From Trachythela sp. YZ-2020 (taxonomy: Eukaryota; Cnidaria; Anthozoa; Malacalcyonacea; Clavulariidae), in NCBI GenBank assembly GCA_016169945.1, contig JADLSH010000073.1:744001-808000 (forward strand): a stretch of 64,000 nt of DNA, given 5' to 3'. Position 1 is the stretch's first letter, and each line of letters starts with the position of its first letter. The notes beneath the pieces are model-generated. The model ran no database searches and was not told the DNA's origin. It worked only from the letters and a program-made list of their open reading frames with translations. A program made the position numbers and the translations under genes. This document shows, piece after piece, positions 1-10,240 of this stretch.

Positions 1-235
1 GCGACAATGGTTGCTGTCCAATTCACACATTTGGATAACTCGCGTTTTGTTCTAGTTTATGAAAGCGTAGGACAGAACAAGAAGTTTAAAAGAGTCTTAA
101 AAAATTGCATTAGCCATTGGTGTTTCAACAAATTTAGAATATAATTATGTATTTCATTTATTTACTTAATCATGTAGCTAGATAATGCTTAGTTACCTAA
201 TTGGTTCTATTTATATCGTTCCCTAACTATAGGCC

Positions 236-376
236 TGTTATACAGTATAAAGAGTAATACATGGGTGCGCGGAAATACCAGATTTATTTCGAGTGTTGAA
301 CATGATATCATGTTCAACACGAGAAATAAATCTGGTATTTCCAAGCGTCCATGTATTTTTCTCTTTATCATATAAA
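236..376. repeat. Foldback palindrome of about 140 bp (MITE-like)
   Basis: The sequence is an almost perfect inverted repeat centred between 306 and 307, at CATGATATCATG. Arms include GTGTTGAACATGAT on the left and its complement on the right, then AAATACCAGATTTATTTC-type arms further out. There is essentially no loop, so it would form a long hairpin or cruciform. It is probably a palindromic MITE; no target duplication is obvious. Confidence 0.75.
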
Positions 377-697
377 GGACAGTCTTTTCAAACAAAATAA
401 AATAAAATAAAATATCCATTTTCATAAACTTCAAAAGCGATAATTTTCACATGTGAGATTATCATAAATAATCTCACATGTGAGATTATCATAAATAATC
501 AGTTTTATCAGTGCTCGAAATCTCTTTAAAAAACTCATTAATAATTCATGAGGAAAAGACAAAGGAAATCACTACCGTGTCAGTGGTTCTATATGTGATA
601 AAAAATCATGTTTTGATTTTCTCGGCTTAGACAATCTTTATTTTTAAAATTACTTCGCCAATGAACTCATAAGATGGGTCGTTTTTTAAGCCATTTA

Positions 698-800
698 AAA
701 CACTCGCAGTTCGTGCTTTATCAGATATAAAACACTCGTGCTGCGCACTCGTGTTTTATATCTGATAAAGCACTCCTGCTCGTGTTTTAAATAGTACATA
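698..800. repeat. Palindrome with TTTATCAGATATAAAAC arms
   Basis: Inverted repeat centred near 745. The arms read TGCTTTATCAGATATAAAAC then CACTCGTG, a short loop, and the complement. The outer parts are less perfect. It resembles in style the palindrome at 31049-31240, which also uses GATAAAGCAC and ACTCG blocks, so both may be ends of one transposon family. Confidence 0.65.
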
Positions 801-2480
801 AAGCACTATACTTTATATAATAAAATAAAATAATATTATATAGCTGTGAATTGGAATAACAAGCGTAAGCTAAATTATATAGTCTATACTCGTACATTAC
901 TGCTCTATCAATCAAACTTTATATTACTATATATTTGCTTTTTAGTGAGGTAGCTGTGGCTTGAATTGATTACTTACTCTGTTGGAAATCAAAGTATAGA
1001 CGAGTCGCAAATCAACTCACTGTAAATATTTCTGGAATATATTATTGAGGCACGGAGAATAAGGACCGTTCTATATGCCTGGGATTGCTACCGATGATAA
1101 ATTAGTTAGGTGTTCATTTTTCCTCTAAAATAAAACTCAAAAGTTGGGTAAATTATAGTTTGGACTGTTTTTTGAACATGTCAAGTTAGCCCGAAGTAAT
1201 ATTCTTGCCCACCAGCGACCATTATATAATACGAATCACCCTTGTGGCAATTTCACATATCACTTCACTTTTGAAACTGTGTGACGTGTTATGTTGGAAC
1301 ATTTCTCATGTGAAAATGTCCATTTCATAATTATGTGAAATTCAGAATTTTCGCAAATGAAATTTCAGTTTCACGTATTCTTTCACATGTGAAAATAAAG
1401 GTTCATATCTAAAAATGAATTTAACATGTGAAATTATTATTTCATATGTGGAAGTTGAATAGCACTAATTGTAAAAAGGCATTTTCACATATGAAGTAAT
1501 ATGTGAAATTTTGGTAAGGGAAAAATAGACCACAAGTCTTTTCCAGGGTCGAGGACTAAAATACAGTAATTTAAACAACAAACTACGAAGCAAACATTAA
1601 ATAAACGTTCCATCTTAATTCCATCTTCAAACTTTCATCTTCAAGATTTGAGAAAAACAGGAGACACCATTGATGTATCTCGGTGATTTCTGGATTTACT
1701 ACCAAACCCACAGGCACATATTTTGTCTTTTAATATTCACTAAAATGGTCACGGTTGGTGCATGAACAAATGAGTAAAAATGAATTTGGGTAAATGAAAA
1801 TATTACATAGTCTTCGGTAGCAATTCCGGTATAGATACGGTCCCTTTTATTAATGCAGACCCTGCCTAAAAAGTTACTGTAAATTATCACAAATAAAATG
1901 TGTCTTTGTCTTTCGTAGTTCAAGTAGAGATCAATTTAATGGTAAAAATAGCTAAAATAGTTTGTTTACCAAGTATATATATTTTTTGAATTAAATATTG
2001 AATTTATTCTCTTGAAAATGATGTCAAGATGGCATCGAAACGTCGAGCTAATTTTCTATCGATAATTTTTATAATTTACTAATAGAGTCAAGAAAACCTT
2101 TTATTCGTTCAATAGAAATTCTGATCTTTATTTCCGTTCAACCATGATTTCCATAACCTCATCTAAAAGTATGAAGACAAAAGAAATATTAAAAACTAAG
2201 CCAAAACTCTAAACTGTTCTCATCTAAAAGTATTCCAGAAGAAAACCTTAACTAAACTAATTCTTATACAGTTTATACTGGATAGCTATATCAGTTCTGT
2301 CTAAACTGTTCTTACTGGGGATCCATAAGGGCATCTCTTATTGGCCCAGTGTTATGCAGGAAGTAACCTGGGAAAGCCAAAAAGTCCCAGTGGAATGACT
2401 TTTCTCACATCCGATTGAGGCGAAATTATAATCGGGCAACTACATATAATTATGATAGTACACGTAATAGTGTTTTCTAT

Positions 2481-2695
2481 AGGCCGGCCCCCACTTGCAC
2501 GTACGGCCAGCGCGGCCGATTTTGCGCATGCTCTGTGACTCGAAAATGATCGCTAATCTTGACCGTCGCGGCTAACTTTTTGTACGTATGACAGTAGAAC
2601 TGTATTCTACTTTCTGTGCGGCCGTCAAGTTTTTAACCAATCAAATTTCACGAAAGTATAAACACGTACGTACGTGTGCAAGTGGAGCCCGGCCT
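2481..2695. mobile_element. Non-autonomous TIR element (MITE), 215 bp
   Basis: The left end AGGCCGGCCCCCACTTGCAC and the right end, which reads as its complement with one or two mismatches, form TIRs of about 24 bp. The core is GC-rich compared with its surroundings. The equivalent place in the copy B flank (about 22560-22615) has no such block, which supports insertion after the duplication. I found no clear target duplication. Confidence 0.65.
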
Positions 2696-2849
2696 TGAAA
2701 CTGTAGTATTTGGAAATGCAAACATTTTAAGCTTCCTAAATGTTGGCCGTAGATGTTTATGGGAGTGGTAGCAACACTAAACTATGTAATTGCACACTAG
2801 TTCATTGTTTTGGGTGAAATAGTTCCATAAAAAGCGCTTATCCATGAAG

Positions 2850-3503
2850 GCCTGTTCAAACGAGGCCAACATTGTCCAACAATGTTGCATGATGTTGGAT
2901 GAAAGTTTTAGACAAAGTGAAACCCGATGCAACATCAAGGGCGAAAATCCATCTCAAAAAGTGGGGGTGAGCCTGCTAATAGTTATGGAGGCATGTAACA
3001 CGTTTAACAATTTCAGGGCATTTCCGCATCATTTATAGACACCTCCCGACGCAAGCGTAGCTTGGGTCTAAGCGTTAGGGGTGTCGGTTCTTTTTGCCCG
3101 ACGAAAGGGCGTGGTAATTGGGGGCCGACCAAAACCAAAATTGTCTATTGAGGACCCATGCTGCTAGCAGGAATGCGCAGGTATCCAGTGCGGAAAGCAG
3201 AAGAGCACTGGGGGATACGCGGGCATGCTCCCCCAGAAAATATTTGAAATCTATAAATGCACTTTGGGGGAAGACTTTACAGAATTCTGATGATCAGAAC
3301 ATGTCGTATAAGCTAAAGTGGAAAGTGGGGGTGGCATAATTACATATTGATTCCCCTCTGCCCGAAAAGTGGGGGGATTCGTCTCTCCCGCCTACCCATC
3401 CCCCTACAATTGACGCCCTTGGCCAACATTCCCTAACATAGTGTTCAAGCGAGGCTAACAATGTTGCATCTGATGATGTTGGACCAGCTTCGTTTGAACC
3501 GGC
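2850..3503. mobile_element. Non-autonomous TIR element of about 650 bp beside the copy A stop codon
   Basis: The left end GCCTGTTCAAACGAGGCC and the right end (complement GCCGGTTCAAACGAAGC) are imperfect terminal inverted repeats followed by CAACAT-rich subterminal repeats. Copy B has only about 25 bp between the homologous CTTATCCAT block and its stop codon, where copy A has about 700 bp, so this is an insertion into the 3' untranslated region of copy A. No transposase frame is present. Confidence 0.7.
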
Positions 3504-3542
3504 GTTAATACCACATAATCGAGTAATAAATATATTTATTGT

Positions 3543-6500
3543 TTACCTCGAAGCAGACAGCTGGCGAATTTCTTCAATTTCCTGTCTGGTTAGCACAATG
3601 TCTTCACCCAGAACTTGAAATGCCGCCCAAGCACTTGGTTGGTATGTTCTCTTTAATGCCATCATCGTCTGCTGTAGTGCACTACATACGGAGTATCCCT
3701 GGACAAGTTTAATATAAAACTCGATCATGAATTCCATCGTGGCCTTGTCGTCGATTTGCCAAAGTGCCACGAGAACAGCACGTGCTCCAGATCCAAGGAA
3801 TGACCGCGCGATGCCGACCACACCCTCTGAGGATATCTCACCACGCCCACTATCGCAGCAACTTAGGACAACAAGACGGGCATTCAGGGTACAATTCAAG
3901 ATATCCTCCGCCGTTAAGAGATAAGATGAAGGAATAAGTGGTGCCCCTTGATTGGGTGTCAAAAATATTTCTGCGCGTTTGAAATACCCATGTGCTGCTA
4001 TGTGAACGATACTTGCAGTTTTCATTTCCTTCAACACCTTCTCCTTGGTGGCCATGTGCTGAACCAACGGTTGCGCATTGAAATACTTACTGCATTCAGT
4101 AACTTCTTGCTCAGCGTTTGGTAACGGAAGAAGCTTTATACGTTCGCCGTCAACATCCGCTGTACCTATCTTGGGATTTCCAACGAACAAAGCAGGTCCG
4201 AGCTTAGCAAGTGGTTTTGATAAGCAGGAATTAAGCACGTGCAAGGAAGGGATGAATTGTAAGCTGTACTGATCACATAAGTGAGATCCACTTGGGCTTA
4301 GCAGTGCAGCAAATGGAAGCGTAAACAGTGGTCCTTCAGGAACAATGAGCAATTTTGAACCATTCAGGTGATCCTCGATAGGTTGGATTAATGTAATGTA
4401 GAGGTCTTGTAAGAAGCAATTGTGGGCTGTGTCCTGCGCCGATGTCTTGGTTGAAGGACCAGGTTTCCGTGGGCATGTGTTGTTGAGGGGATCGTGTTCC
4501 TCAAGAGGATATGTATCCGCTAACCTTTCAATCTCTTTCTCACCACTTTCAACGTCATCAGACATCAAGCACAGAGAATTGCTTGCCGTTGTCTCGTAAT
4601 CATGCACTGCTCTAACATCTTCCTGTAACGTATCTTCCTGCGCAGTTCTCACATTCAGGTTGTTCTTAAGACGGACGATGTGTCTGTATAAATAGCTTCT
4701 CATCGACCGTTCATGCGCAATTTTTAATGGCTTGTGAAATACGCCTTCTTGAGAAATCACCCACGAATGTAATTCACCATTTTCTCCAAACGCGTACGAA
4801 ACGATTGCATCAGCTTGATGGGAATGAACTACATTATACAAGGAATTATCGAACAAATTCTTTGAGGTGCTGGAGGATGGATCTCGGGCGATGGTTTCCA
4901 TTGGGTCGGAGTAGTTGAATGGCAAATTGAGACCAGAATGGACTATTTTCCGCGTTAGATCATACAGAGCTTGTGCCTTTCCACGGTCTGATACCAGAAG
5001 AGCCGTCTTTACTTCTTTCAAATTGAGCAGACTTTCAAGCAGCAACTTGTGGACGTGTGCGAACCTATTGGACATGGAAATATTGAATTCATCATGATCA
5101 CGTAAGGAATTACGTATGTTCTGGAAATTTATAATTGATTTGGCGAAGAAGGAGCAAGCCTTGGGAATCTCGTCCTTTTGGTAACATTGTCCCAGCATTT
5201 CTTGTGCAATTGCGGTCAATTCGTGGCTGCCGAGGTCTTTAGGTCTCGAAATCTCGAGCAGACGATTTAAATATTGAATAGCTTCCTCAAATTGGCCATG
5301 GCTTTTATGATACTCTCCCAAGCCAAGCAGAGCCTTTGCCAGAGATGGTTTGTCATTAAGTTTCTCAGCAATGCTCAGACGTTCCAGATGACAGTGAAAC
5401 GCTCTCTCGAATTGTTCCATTTTGGCGTACGTATTTCCCATGTTTCCTTGGGCCCGCCCCACTCGTGCTTCATTGCCCAGTTTCTCGGCAATATCTTTAT
5501 CTGTTGTATGACACTGCATTGCTTTTTGGTGGTGACCATTTTTGCTGTAGGCGTTCCCAAGATTCCCATTAGCTTTTCCCATTTCAGCCCTGTCGCCCAA
5601 TTCCGTAGCAATCTTCAAATGTTTGCAATGGTTTTGAATAGCTTCTTCATATCGACCAACGGCCATATAGAATTTGCCCAAAGTCCCATAAGCTCGTCCC
5701 TCCCTGGCTTTATCTTCAAGGCTTTCTGCGATCTTTAAAGACTCATTACAACATTCAAACGCTTTATTGTATTGCCCAATCTCGACAAGGACAGCGGCCA
5801 TGCTTCCCAGGGCATCTCCTTCGTCTGCTTCGTTCGAAAGCTCTATCGAGATTTTCAAATATTCACGAAGGCTAAAACTTGCTTTTTGCATATTTTGTCC
5901 GAATTCCATATACGCATTCCCCATAGTTCCGAAAGCTCGTCCCTCTCCGGCTATGTCACCCACCTTTTGAGCAATACGCAAAGATTCTTGACTGGATTCA
6001 ACGGCCTTTCCGATCTGACCACTTAAAAAATACGCCGTTGCCATATTTTCGTGAATGCGTCCTTCGACTGCTCTGTGACTAAGCTGTTGAGAAAGTTTCA
6101 ATGCTCTACCTTGGAATTTGAGTGCCTTTCGGTATTGACCACTAGCCATGTAAGCGTTTCCTAAATTTCCGTTAGCACGTCTTTCATCAGCTTGGACACG
6201 GTTATCTTCAGCAATTTTCAAACTTTCTTCGTGCAGCGTAATAGCCTTTTCGTACTCACACAGTCCCGTGTAGGCATTACCCAGGTTTCCAAGCGCTTGA
6301 CCTACGCGAACTTTGTTCCCAAGGTCCTTTGCGATCTTTATTTCTTCTTCGTGGCATTTTACTGCATTTTGATACTGCCCTATTTCCGTGAAGGCAGTTC
6401 CCATAGCTGCTTTTGCTCGGCCAATTCCGGCTTTATCGCCAATTTCTTCAGCAATCTGTAAGAATTCACCGTAATAAGAAATTGCTTTATTACATTCACC

Positions 6501-7877
6501 AATTGCGGCGTGATAATTTCCGAAATTTTCATTCGCCCGACCCTCTTCCCTCTTATCTCGTATTTCCTTCGCCAATATCATTTCTTTTCGAAAGCAAGCA
6601 ACAGCTTTCTCGTAATCACCTGTGCCAACGTGAGCCACTCCAACGTTTCCATTAACGTGAGCAATTCCTGATTTATCGTCTAATATTTCAACAATATCCA
6701 TTTCTTCACGATGGAAACCTTCCGCTTTTATATATTGACCAAGTCCCGCGTGAGCGCAGCCCATAATACTGTATGCTCTGGCTTTGGCAGCTTCGTCAGC
6801 TTCGTTCTCTGCAATTTGCAATGCTCTACGGCCAAATCTAATAGCTTCTTCATATTGACCTTTCGCCAGATGTACTTTTCCTAGGTTGCCGTTAGCCTGT
6901 CCTTCTTGAGCAATGTCACCTATCTTTTTAGCAGCTTCCAAGTACTTTTCATGGAAATCAAGAGCCTGGCCGTATTCACCAATGAGAGAGTAATCATCGC
7001 CCAAGTTCTCAAAGGCTCGTGCTTTATCCTTGAGGTCTTCGGCCGTTTCTTCTTGGTTACGATGGTAGCCAATCGCTATTTCATACCCACCAATATTTCT
7101 GCTGATACAACCTAATTTACCTAAAACTCTAACTGTGGTTGATTTGTCCGTATTTTCTACAAACTCCAGACAAGCCTGATAAGAGTCCACGGCATGCGCG
7201 TGTTTGCCAATAGCAGAGTAAATGTTGGCTATTTTCTTGTGCGCCCGTCCTTGTTGCGATTTGTCGTTTAAATTTTCAGCAAGTTGTAGAAATTTTGTCT
7301 GGTTTTCCATTGCTTCTTCGTACTGACCACTGGCCTGGTAAGCACAGCCAAGATTGCAATAAACCTCTGCTTCCTCTTTCTTGTTATTCAATTCATGAAC
7401 AATCTTAAGTGCTTTTTGGTGACATTCAATCGAATTTTGGAATTTTCCAGTTTTGACGTATACCCGGCCAATATTGCCATGAGCTCTTGCTTCCCGTAGC
7501 ATGTCATGCAGATCTGTAGCAATTTTCAGATCCTTTACCAAAAACTCCATAGCTTTTTCGTACTGGGCAATCTTGGCATATGCGCATCCAATAATGTTGA
7601 ACGATTTTTCTAACTGAGATTTTTCATTGGCTTTTTCAAAAAATTCGATCGCCTTCTCGTATTCCTTGACTTGGTAATAAGCAATTCCCATTTTTCTTTC
7701 ACATCGTCCCAGTGTTGTTTTATCGCTCAGCTTTTTCGCAGCATCGCAGGAATGGCAATAGTTCTCGATAGCCCGTAACCATTGCCTTGTGGCACTATAA
7801 GCATCACCCAAGTTTTCGTATGCTTTTTGTTGTCGTTTTTGGTCGTTGAGAATTTTGGCAAATTTTACATTTTCCAA
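3543..7877 (-). CDS. Copy A 3' part: TPR repeats plus CHAT domain (1444 codons)
   Basis: About the first 900 residues are 40-residue TPRs. From about residue 1025 there is a CHAT domain, a caspase-HetF-associated clan CD peptidase fold. Its predicted catalytic pair is His1296 in the motif VHIAAHG and Cys1341 in LSCCDSGRG; both are present, so the domain looks catalytically competent. Family features include LLIVPEGPLFTLPFAALL and a C-terminal ARAVLVALWQIDD block. The arrangement matches animal TTC28 (TPR array followed by CHAT) and resembles bacterial TPR-CHAT proteases in layout. The ATG at 7877 lies just beyond the frameshift and need not be a true start. Confidence 0.8.
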   Translation of the reverse strand: MENVKFAKILNDQKRQQKAYENLGDAYSATRQWLRAIENYCHSCDAAKKLSDKTTLGRCERKMGIAYYQVKEYEKAIEFFEKANEKSQLEKSFNIIGCAYAKIAQYEKAMEFLVKDLKIATDLHDMLREARAHGNIGRVYVKTGKFQNSIECHQKALKIVHELNNKKEEAEVYCNLGCAYQASGQYEEAMENQTKFLQLAENLNDKSQQGRAHKKIANIYSAIGKHAHAVDSYQACLEFVENTDKSTTVRVLGKLGCISRNIGGYEIAIGYHRNQEETAEDLKDKARAFENLGDDYSLIGEYGQALDFHEKYLEAAKKIGDIAQEGQANGNLGKVHLAKGQYEEAIRFGRRALQIAENEADEAAKARAYSIMGCAHAGLGQYIKAEGFHREEMDIVEILDDKSGIAHVNGNVGVAHVGTGDYEKAVACFRKEMILAKEIRDKREEGRANENFGNYHAAIGECNKAISYYGEFLQIAEEIGDKAGIGRAKAAMGTAFTEIGQYQNAVKCHEEEIKIAKDLGNKVRVGQALGNLGNAYTGLCEYEKAITLHEESLKIAEDNRVQADERRANGNLGNAYMASGQYRKALKFQGRALKLSQQLSHRAVEGRIHENMATAYFLSGQIGKAVESSQESLRIAQKVGDIAGEGRAFGTMGNAYMEFGQNMQKASFSLREYLKISIELSNEADEGDALGSMAAVLVEIGQYNKAFECCNESLKIAESLEDKAREGRAYGTLGKFYMAVGRYEEAIQNHCKHLKIATELGDRAEMGKANGNLGNAYSKNGHHQKAMQCHTTDKDIAEKLGNEARVGRAQGNMGNTYAKMEQFERAFHCHLERLSIAEKLNDKPSLAKALLGLGEYHKSHGQFEEAIQYLNRLLEISRPKDLGSHELTAIAQEMLGQCYQKDEIPKACSFFAKSIINFQNIRNSLRDHDEFNISMSNRFAHVHKLLLESLLNLKEVKTALLVSDRGKAQALYDLTRKIVHSGLNLPFNYSDPMETIARDPSSSTSKNLFDNSLYNVVHSHQADAIVSYAFGENGELHSWVISQEGVFHKPLKIAHERSMRSYLYRHIVRLKNNLNVRTAQEDTLQEDVRAVHDYETTASNSLCLMSDDVESGEKEIERLADTYPLEEHDPLNNTCPRKPGPSTKTSAQDTAHNCFLQDLYITLIQPIEDHLNGSKLLIVPEGPLFTLPFAALLSPSGSHLCDQYSLQFIPSLHVLNSCLSKPLAKLGPALFVGNPKIGTADVDGERIKLLPLPNAEQEVTECSKYFNAQPLVQHMATKEKVLKEMKTASIVHIAAHGYFKRAEIFLTPNQGAPLIPSSYLLTAEDILNCTLNARLVVLSCCDSGRGEISSEGVVGIARSFLGSGARAVLVALWQIDDKATMEFMIEFYIKLVQGYSVCSALQQTMMALKRTYQPSAWAAFQVLGEDIVLTRQEIEEIRQLSASR

Positions 7878-10147
7878 ATGGTATTTGATGGCATTTTCGT
7901 AATCAGTATTCGAATAAAATGCAACCCCAAAGCTTCGCTAATATCTGCTTTGCTTTCTACATCTTGAGCAAGCTCCTGTGCTTCATAATAATACTGAATT
8001 GCCTTTGAGATGTTATTTTGAGAAAAGACTGTCTTGCCAAGTTTATAATATATTTGACATCGTTTACCCGGTTCTGAAATATTAAGACGTTTAAGGTAAT
8101 ATGTATTCGCGTCGTTGTATTGAGAGTTGTTGTAACAAGCATCTCCCAACTTCTCAAGGGCTTCTCGTTTAAGTCGCAAGTCACCTAGATCATTTACCAG
8201 ATTCATGCGATTCAAGCACTCGAGATACAAACGAATACCTTCTTCGTAATCGTAATAATCGCCACGATCTGTACGTAATTTTCCCGCTTCAAGATATACA
8301 GTTGCTACTTCTGAATTATTCATCGTTGTATCAACCATCTCCAAAAATTTGTCATAAAATTCTAGAGCGATTCGAGGTTGGTTAATTTTTGTGTAGGAAC
8401 AACCCATGACTCTGTACGATTCTGCTATTCCTGCTTTGTCATTCATTTGCTGAGAAATTTCTAAACAACGTCGATGGTAAACGATGGCATTGTCGTAATC
8501 TTCGTTTTCATAATATGCATTTCCCATCTTTCGTTCACATCGATAGACTGCTTCGGTATTGTTGAGGCCATTCGCAATAGCGCAAGAACTACTGTAACTC
8601 TTGTTAGCCTCCGACCATTTCTTCAAGGAAAAGTAGTCGTCTCCCAAATTCTCGTGTGCTCGTTGTTGTCGTTTCATGTCATTAAGCTGTATCGCGAGTT
8701 CTAAACTTTTGTTGTGATTTTCAATAGCGCTATCGTAATCGGCATTGGAGTAAAACGCATTTCCCAACCCTTCATAAGCAGTTGCCTCATTTTCTTTATC
8801 TCGTAAACTTTCAGCGATCTCCAATGCCTCGTAGTAATACGGAATAGCCTTTGAGGCATTTTTCTGAACGCAAAACACATTTCCCAATTTTAGATCCACA
8901 CGCCCTTTCAATTCTTTATCTTTCTGAGCGTTGGCAATCTCCCAAGCTTCTCTGTAATGCTTTTCCGCATCTTTATATTGAAATGTATTATTGTAAGCAT
9001 CTCCCAAACATTCATGGACTTTACCCTCTTTCTTCTTGTCTTTCAGTTGTTTTAGTTGCTCCAAACCTTTGAGATAGTGTTCAATGGCTTCTTCGTATTC
9101 GTTACATTCTGCGTAAGTATTTCCCAGATAAATATTCACATTCGCTATTTCAGATTTATCACGTGTTTCATTAGCCATAATTAAGTATTCACGATAACAT
9201 TTGATAGCCTCTTGTGGCTCGTTATTTCTCTGGTAAGCAAAAGCCATGTCTACGTACGCTACTGCGGTTATTACCTTATCACCTATTCTGCGGGCTTTAT
9301 CTAAGCATTTCTCGAAATATTCTATGGCACGTTTGTACCGACTTTGGGATAAATTTACTTGACCTAAACGTCTGTATACCTCCGCAATTTTCGCCATGTC
9401 CGCTAATTGTTCGGCCAGTTGCAAAGACTGCTGAAAGTGTCCAGTAGCCCTCTCGTGTTGACCCAACGCTTTGTAAACGCAGCCAAGCTCTAGATGTGTT
9501 CGTTGTTCTAAATTCTTGCATTTCAGTTCTTTTGAAATTCGAAGACATTTATTTAATTTCTCTGTAGCTTTCTCGTATTCTCCCAATTTCCTATATGCAA
9601 TCCCCAAACTACCGTTTTCTTCCGCTATTTGCTGATTGTTTCCCAATTGTTGAAAAATTTCCAGGCTATTTTTATGGTATGGAATGGCTTCGTTGTATCG
9701 ACCAATGTACTGATGAGAAAGACCTAAAAGCTTATAAGCCCAGGCTACATTTTCTCGATCACGATTGCCACTTTTCAAATACTTGCTAAAATAGTAAATA
9801 GAAAGTTCGTATTCTCCAGTGTAGAAGTACGATTGTCCCAACATTCCATAAGCCTTTCCTTCCTCTTTTTTGTATCCTCGCTCTTGAGCAATAGTTAAGG
9901 CTTTAATATAACATTTGATGGCTTTTTCATGATCACCTGTGCAGACGTATTGATACCCTAAGGCCAAAGTCTTCTGAAGTTTCTCTTTATATTCTCCTTC
10001 TCCATAAATCCTTGCGGCTTCCAAAGCAACAAGAGTTAAGATTTCCATACCTTTGCTCCAGTTGGGATCCATTACTTCACGAGTAGTTGTTTCAGGATTT
10101 GGCGAAGATAAAACTACTTGTAAATAATACTGCTCATATGTTCCCAA
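7865..10147 (-). CDS. Copy A 5' part: TPR-repeat region (760 codons)
   Basis: The frame encodes about 17-18 tetratricopeptide repeats with a 40-residue period of the GPSM2/TTC28 type (patterns such as LGxAYxxLGxYxxAIxxHxxxLxIAxxxxD). TPR arrays are superhelical scaffolds that bind peptides, so this part probably recognises partners or substrates. No signal peptide or membrane segment is apparent, which suggests a cytoplasmic protein. Identity to copy B is lowest in the first 250 residues and rises downstream. The last dozen or so residues before the stop have no counterpart in copy B and are out-of-frame translation. The 25 residues before the internal ATG at 10072 also lack a counterpart. 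Confidence 0.8.
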   Translation of the reverse strand: MGTYEQYYLQVVLSSPNPETTTREVMDPNWSKGMEILTLVALEAARIYGEGEYKEKLQKTLALGYQYVCTGDHEKAIKCYIKALTIAQERGYKKEEGKAYGMLGQSYFYTGEYELSIYYFSKYLKSGNRDRENVAWAYKLLGLSHQYIGRYNEAIPYHKNSLEIFQQLGNNQQIAEENGSLGIAYRKLGEYEKATEKLNKCLRISKELKCKNLEQRTHLELGCVYKALGQHERATGHFQQSLQLAEQLADMAKIAEVYRRLGQVNLSQSRYKRAIEYFEKCLDKARRIGDKVITAVAYVDMAFAYQRNNEPQEAIKCYREYLIMANETRDKSEIANVNIYLGNTYAECNEYEEAIEHYLKGLEQLKQLKDKKKEGKVHECLGDAYNNTFQYKDAEKHYREAWEIANAQKDKELKGRVDLKLGNVFCVQKNASKAIPYYYEALEIAESLRDKENEATAYEGLGNAFYSNADYDSAIENHNKSLELAIQLNDMKRQQRAHENLGDDYFSLKKWSEANKSYSSSCAIANGLNNTEAVYRCERKMGNAYYENEDYDNAIVYHRRCLEISQQMNDKAGIAESYRVMGCSYTKINQPRIALEFYDKFLEMVDTTMNNSEVATVYLEAGKLRTDRGDYYDYEEGIRLYLECLNRMNLVNDLGDLRLKREALEKLGDACYNNSQYNDANTYYLKRLNISEPGKRCQIYYKLGKTVFSQNNISKAIQYYYEAQELAQDVESKADISEALGLHFIRILITKMPSNTIWKM

Positions 10148-10240
10148 GATGGCTTTAATCTAAGAGGTCGATCATTTCGTGTTTAAATGTTTTCCATCAC
10201 TCACCTAAAATGTTATAAAATTTCATGCGTGTGGTGCCAG
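10130..10240 (-). promoter_or_regulatory. Conserved 5' flank of copy A, matching 29315-29420
   Basis: A block around and upstream of the copy A start is shared with copy B: CCAAGATGGC, GAGGTCGA(T/A)CATTTCGT, TTTAAATGTTTTCCATC and CACCTAAAATGTTAT. Being retained in both copies it is the best candidate for proximal promoter or 5' untranslated sequence. No TATA box is evident. The boundary near 10240, where similarity ends, marks the 5' limit of the duplication. Confidence 0.5.

Larger units (their letters stand above)
1..890. other. Gene-free spacer with two long palindromes
   Basis: I see no coding sequence here. The stretch is AT-rich and holds two near-perfect palindromes (listed separately) and, at about 446-502, a directly repeated block that itself contains the palindrome TCACATGTGA. 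All open frames are short and interrupted. Confidence 0.6.
890..3540. repeat. 3' flank of TPR-CHAT copy A, duplicated at 21300-22768
   Basis: Several blocks match the corresponding flank of copy B in the same order: 900-1075 with about 21305-21480 (shared ATCAATCAAACTTTATATTA and GTAGCTGTGGCTT), 1800-1930 with about 22060-22190 (CTTATTAATGCAGA), 2160-2400 with about 22220-22440 (CTGTCTAAACTGTTCTTACT), and 2700-2845 with about 22610-22740 (TTGCACACTAGTTCATTGTT). The copy A flank is longer mainly because of insertions at 2481-2695 and 2850-3503. The block at 1250-1510 is made of many partial TTTCACATGTGAAA motifs. No gene is visible. Confidence 0.8.
3543..10147 (-). pseudogene. TTC28-like TPR-CHAT gene, copy A, split by a one-base frameshift
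   Basis: Two overlapping minus-strand frames (760 codons from 10147, 1444 codons ending at 3543) together match the single frame of copy B over its whole length. In copy B the break region reads GCAATTCCCAAAGC. Copy A has GCAACCCCAAAGC (7921-7933), one base short, which moves the upstream frame to an early stop near 7865. The first frame is TPR repeats only; the second is TPR repeats followed by a CHAT peptidase domain. If the deletion is genuine, only a TPR protein would be made unless translation restarts at the ATG at 7877. An assembly or sequencing error is possible, because both frames are otherwise open. Initiation may be at 10072 rather than 10147: that internal ATG aligns with the copy B start. 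AATAAA on the minus strand (3540-3535) lies just past the stop codon and could be the poly(A) signal. Confidence 0.85.

Noticed and set aside
2005..2060. GAAACGTCGAG motif as a third hammerhead
   Set aside because: GATG...CATC could be stem II and GAAACGTC is present, but the CTGANGA box reads TTGAAAA, so the core is not preserved.
5274..5738. 154-codon plus-strand frame opposite copy A, and similar frames opposite copy B (24620-24970, 27110-27580)
   Set aside because: They are antisense shadows of the conserved TPR coding sequence, recurring at the same place in both paralogues because of its codon pattern.
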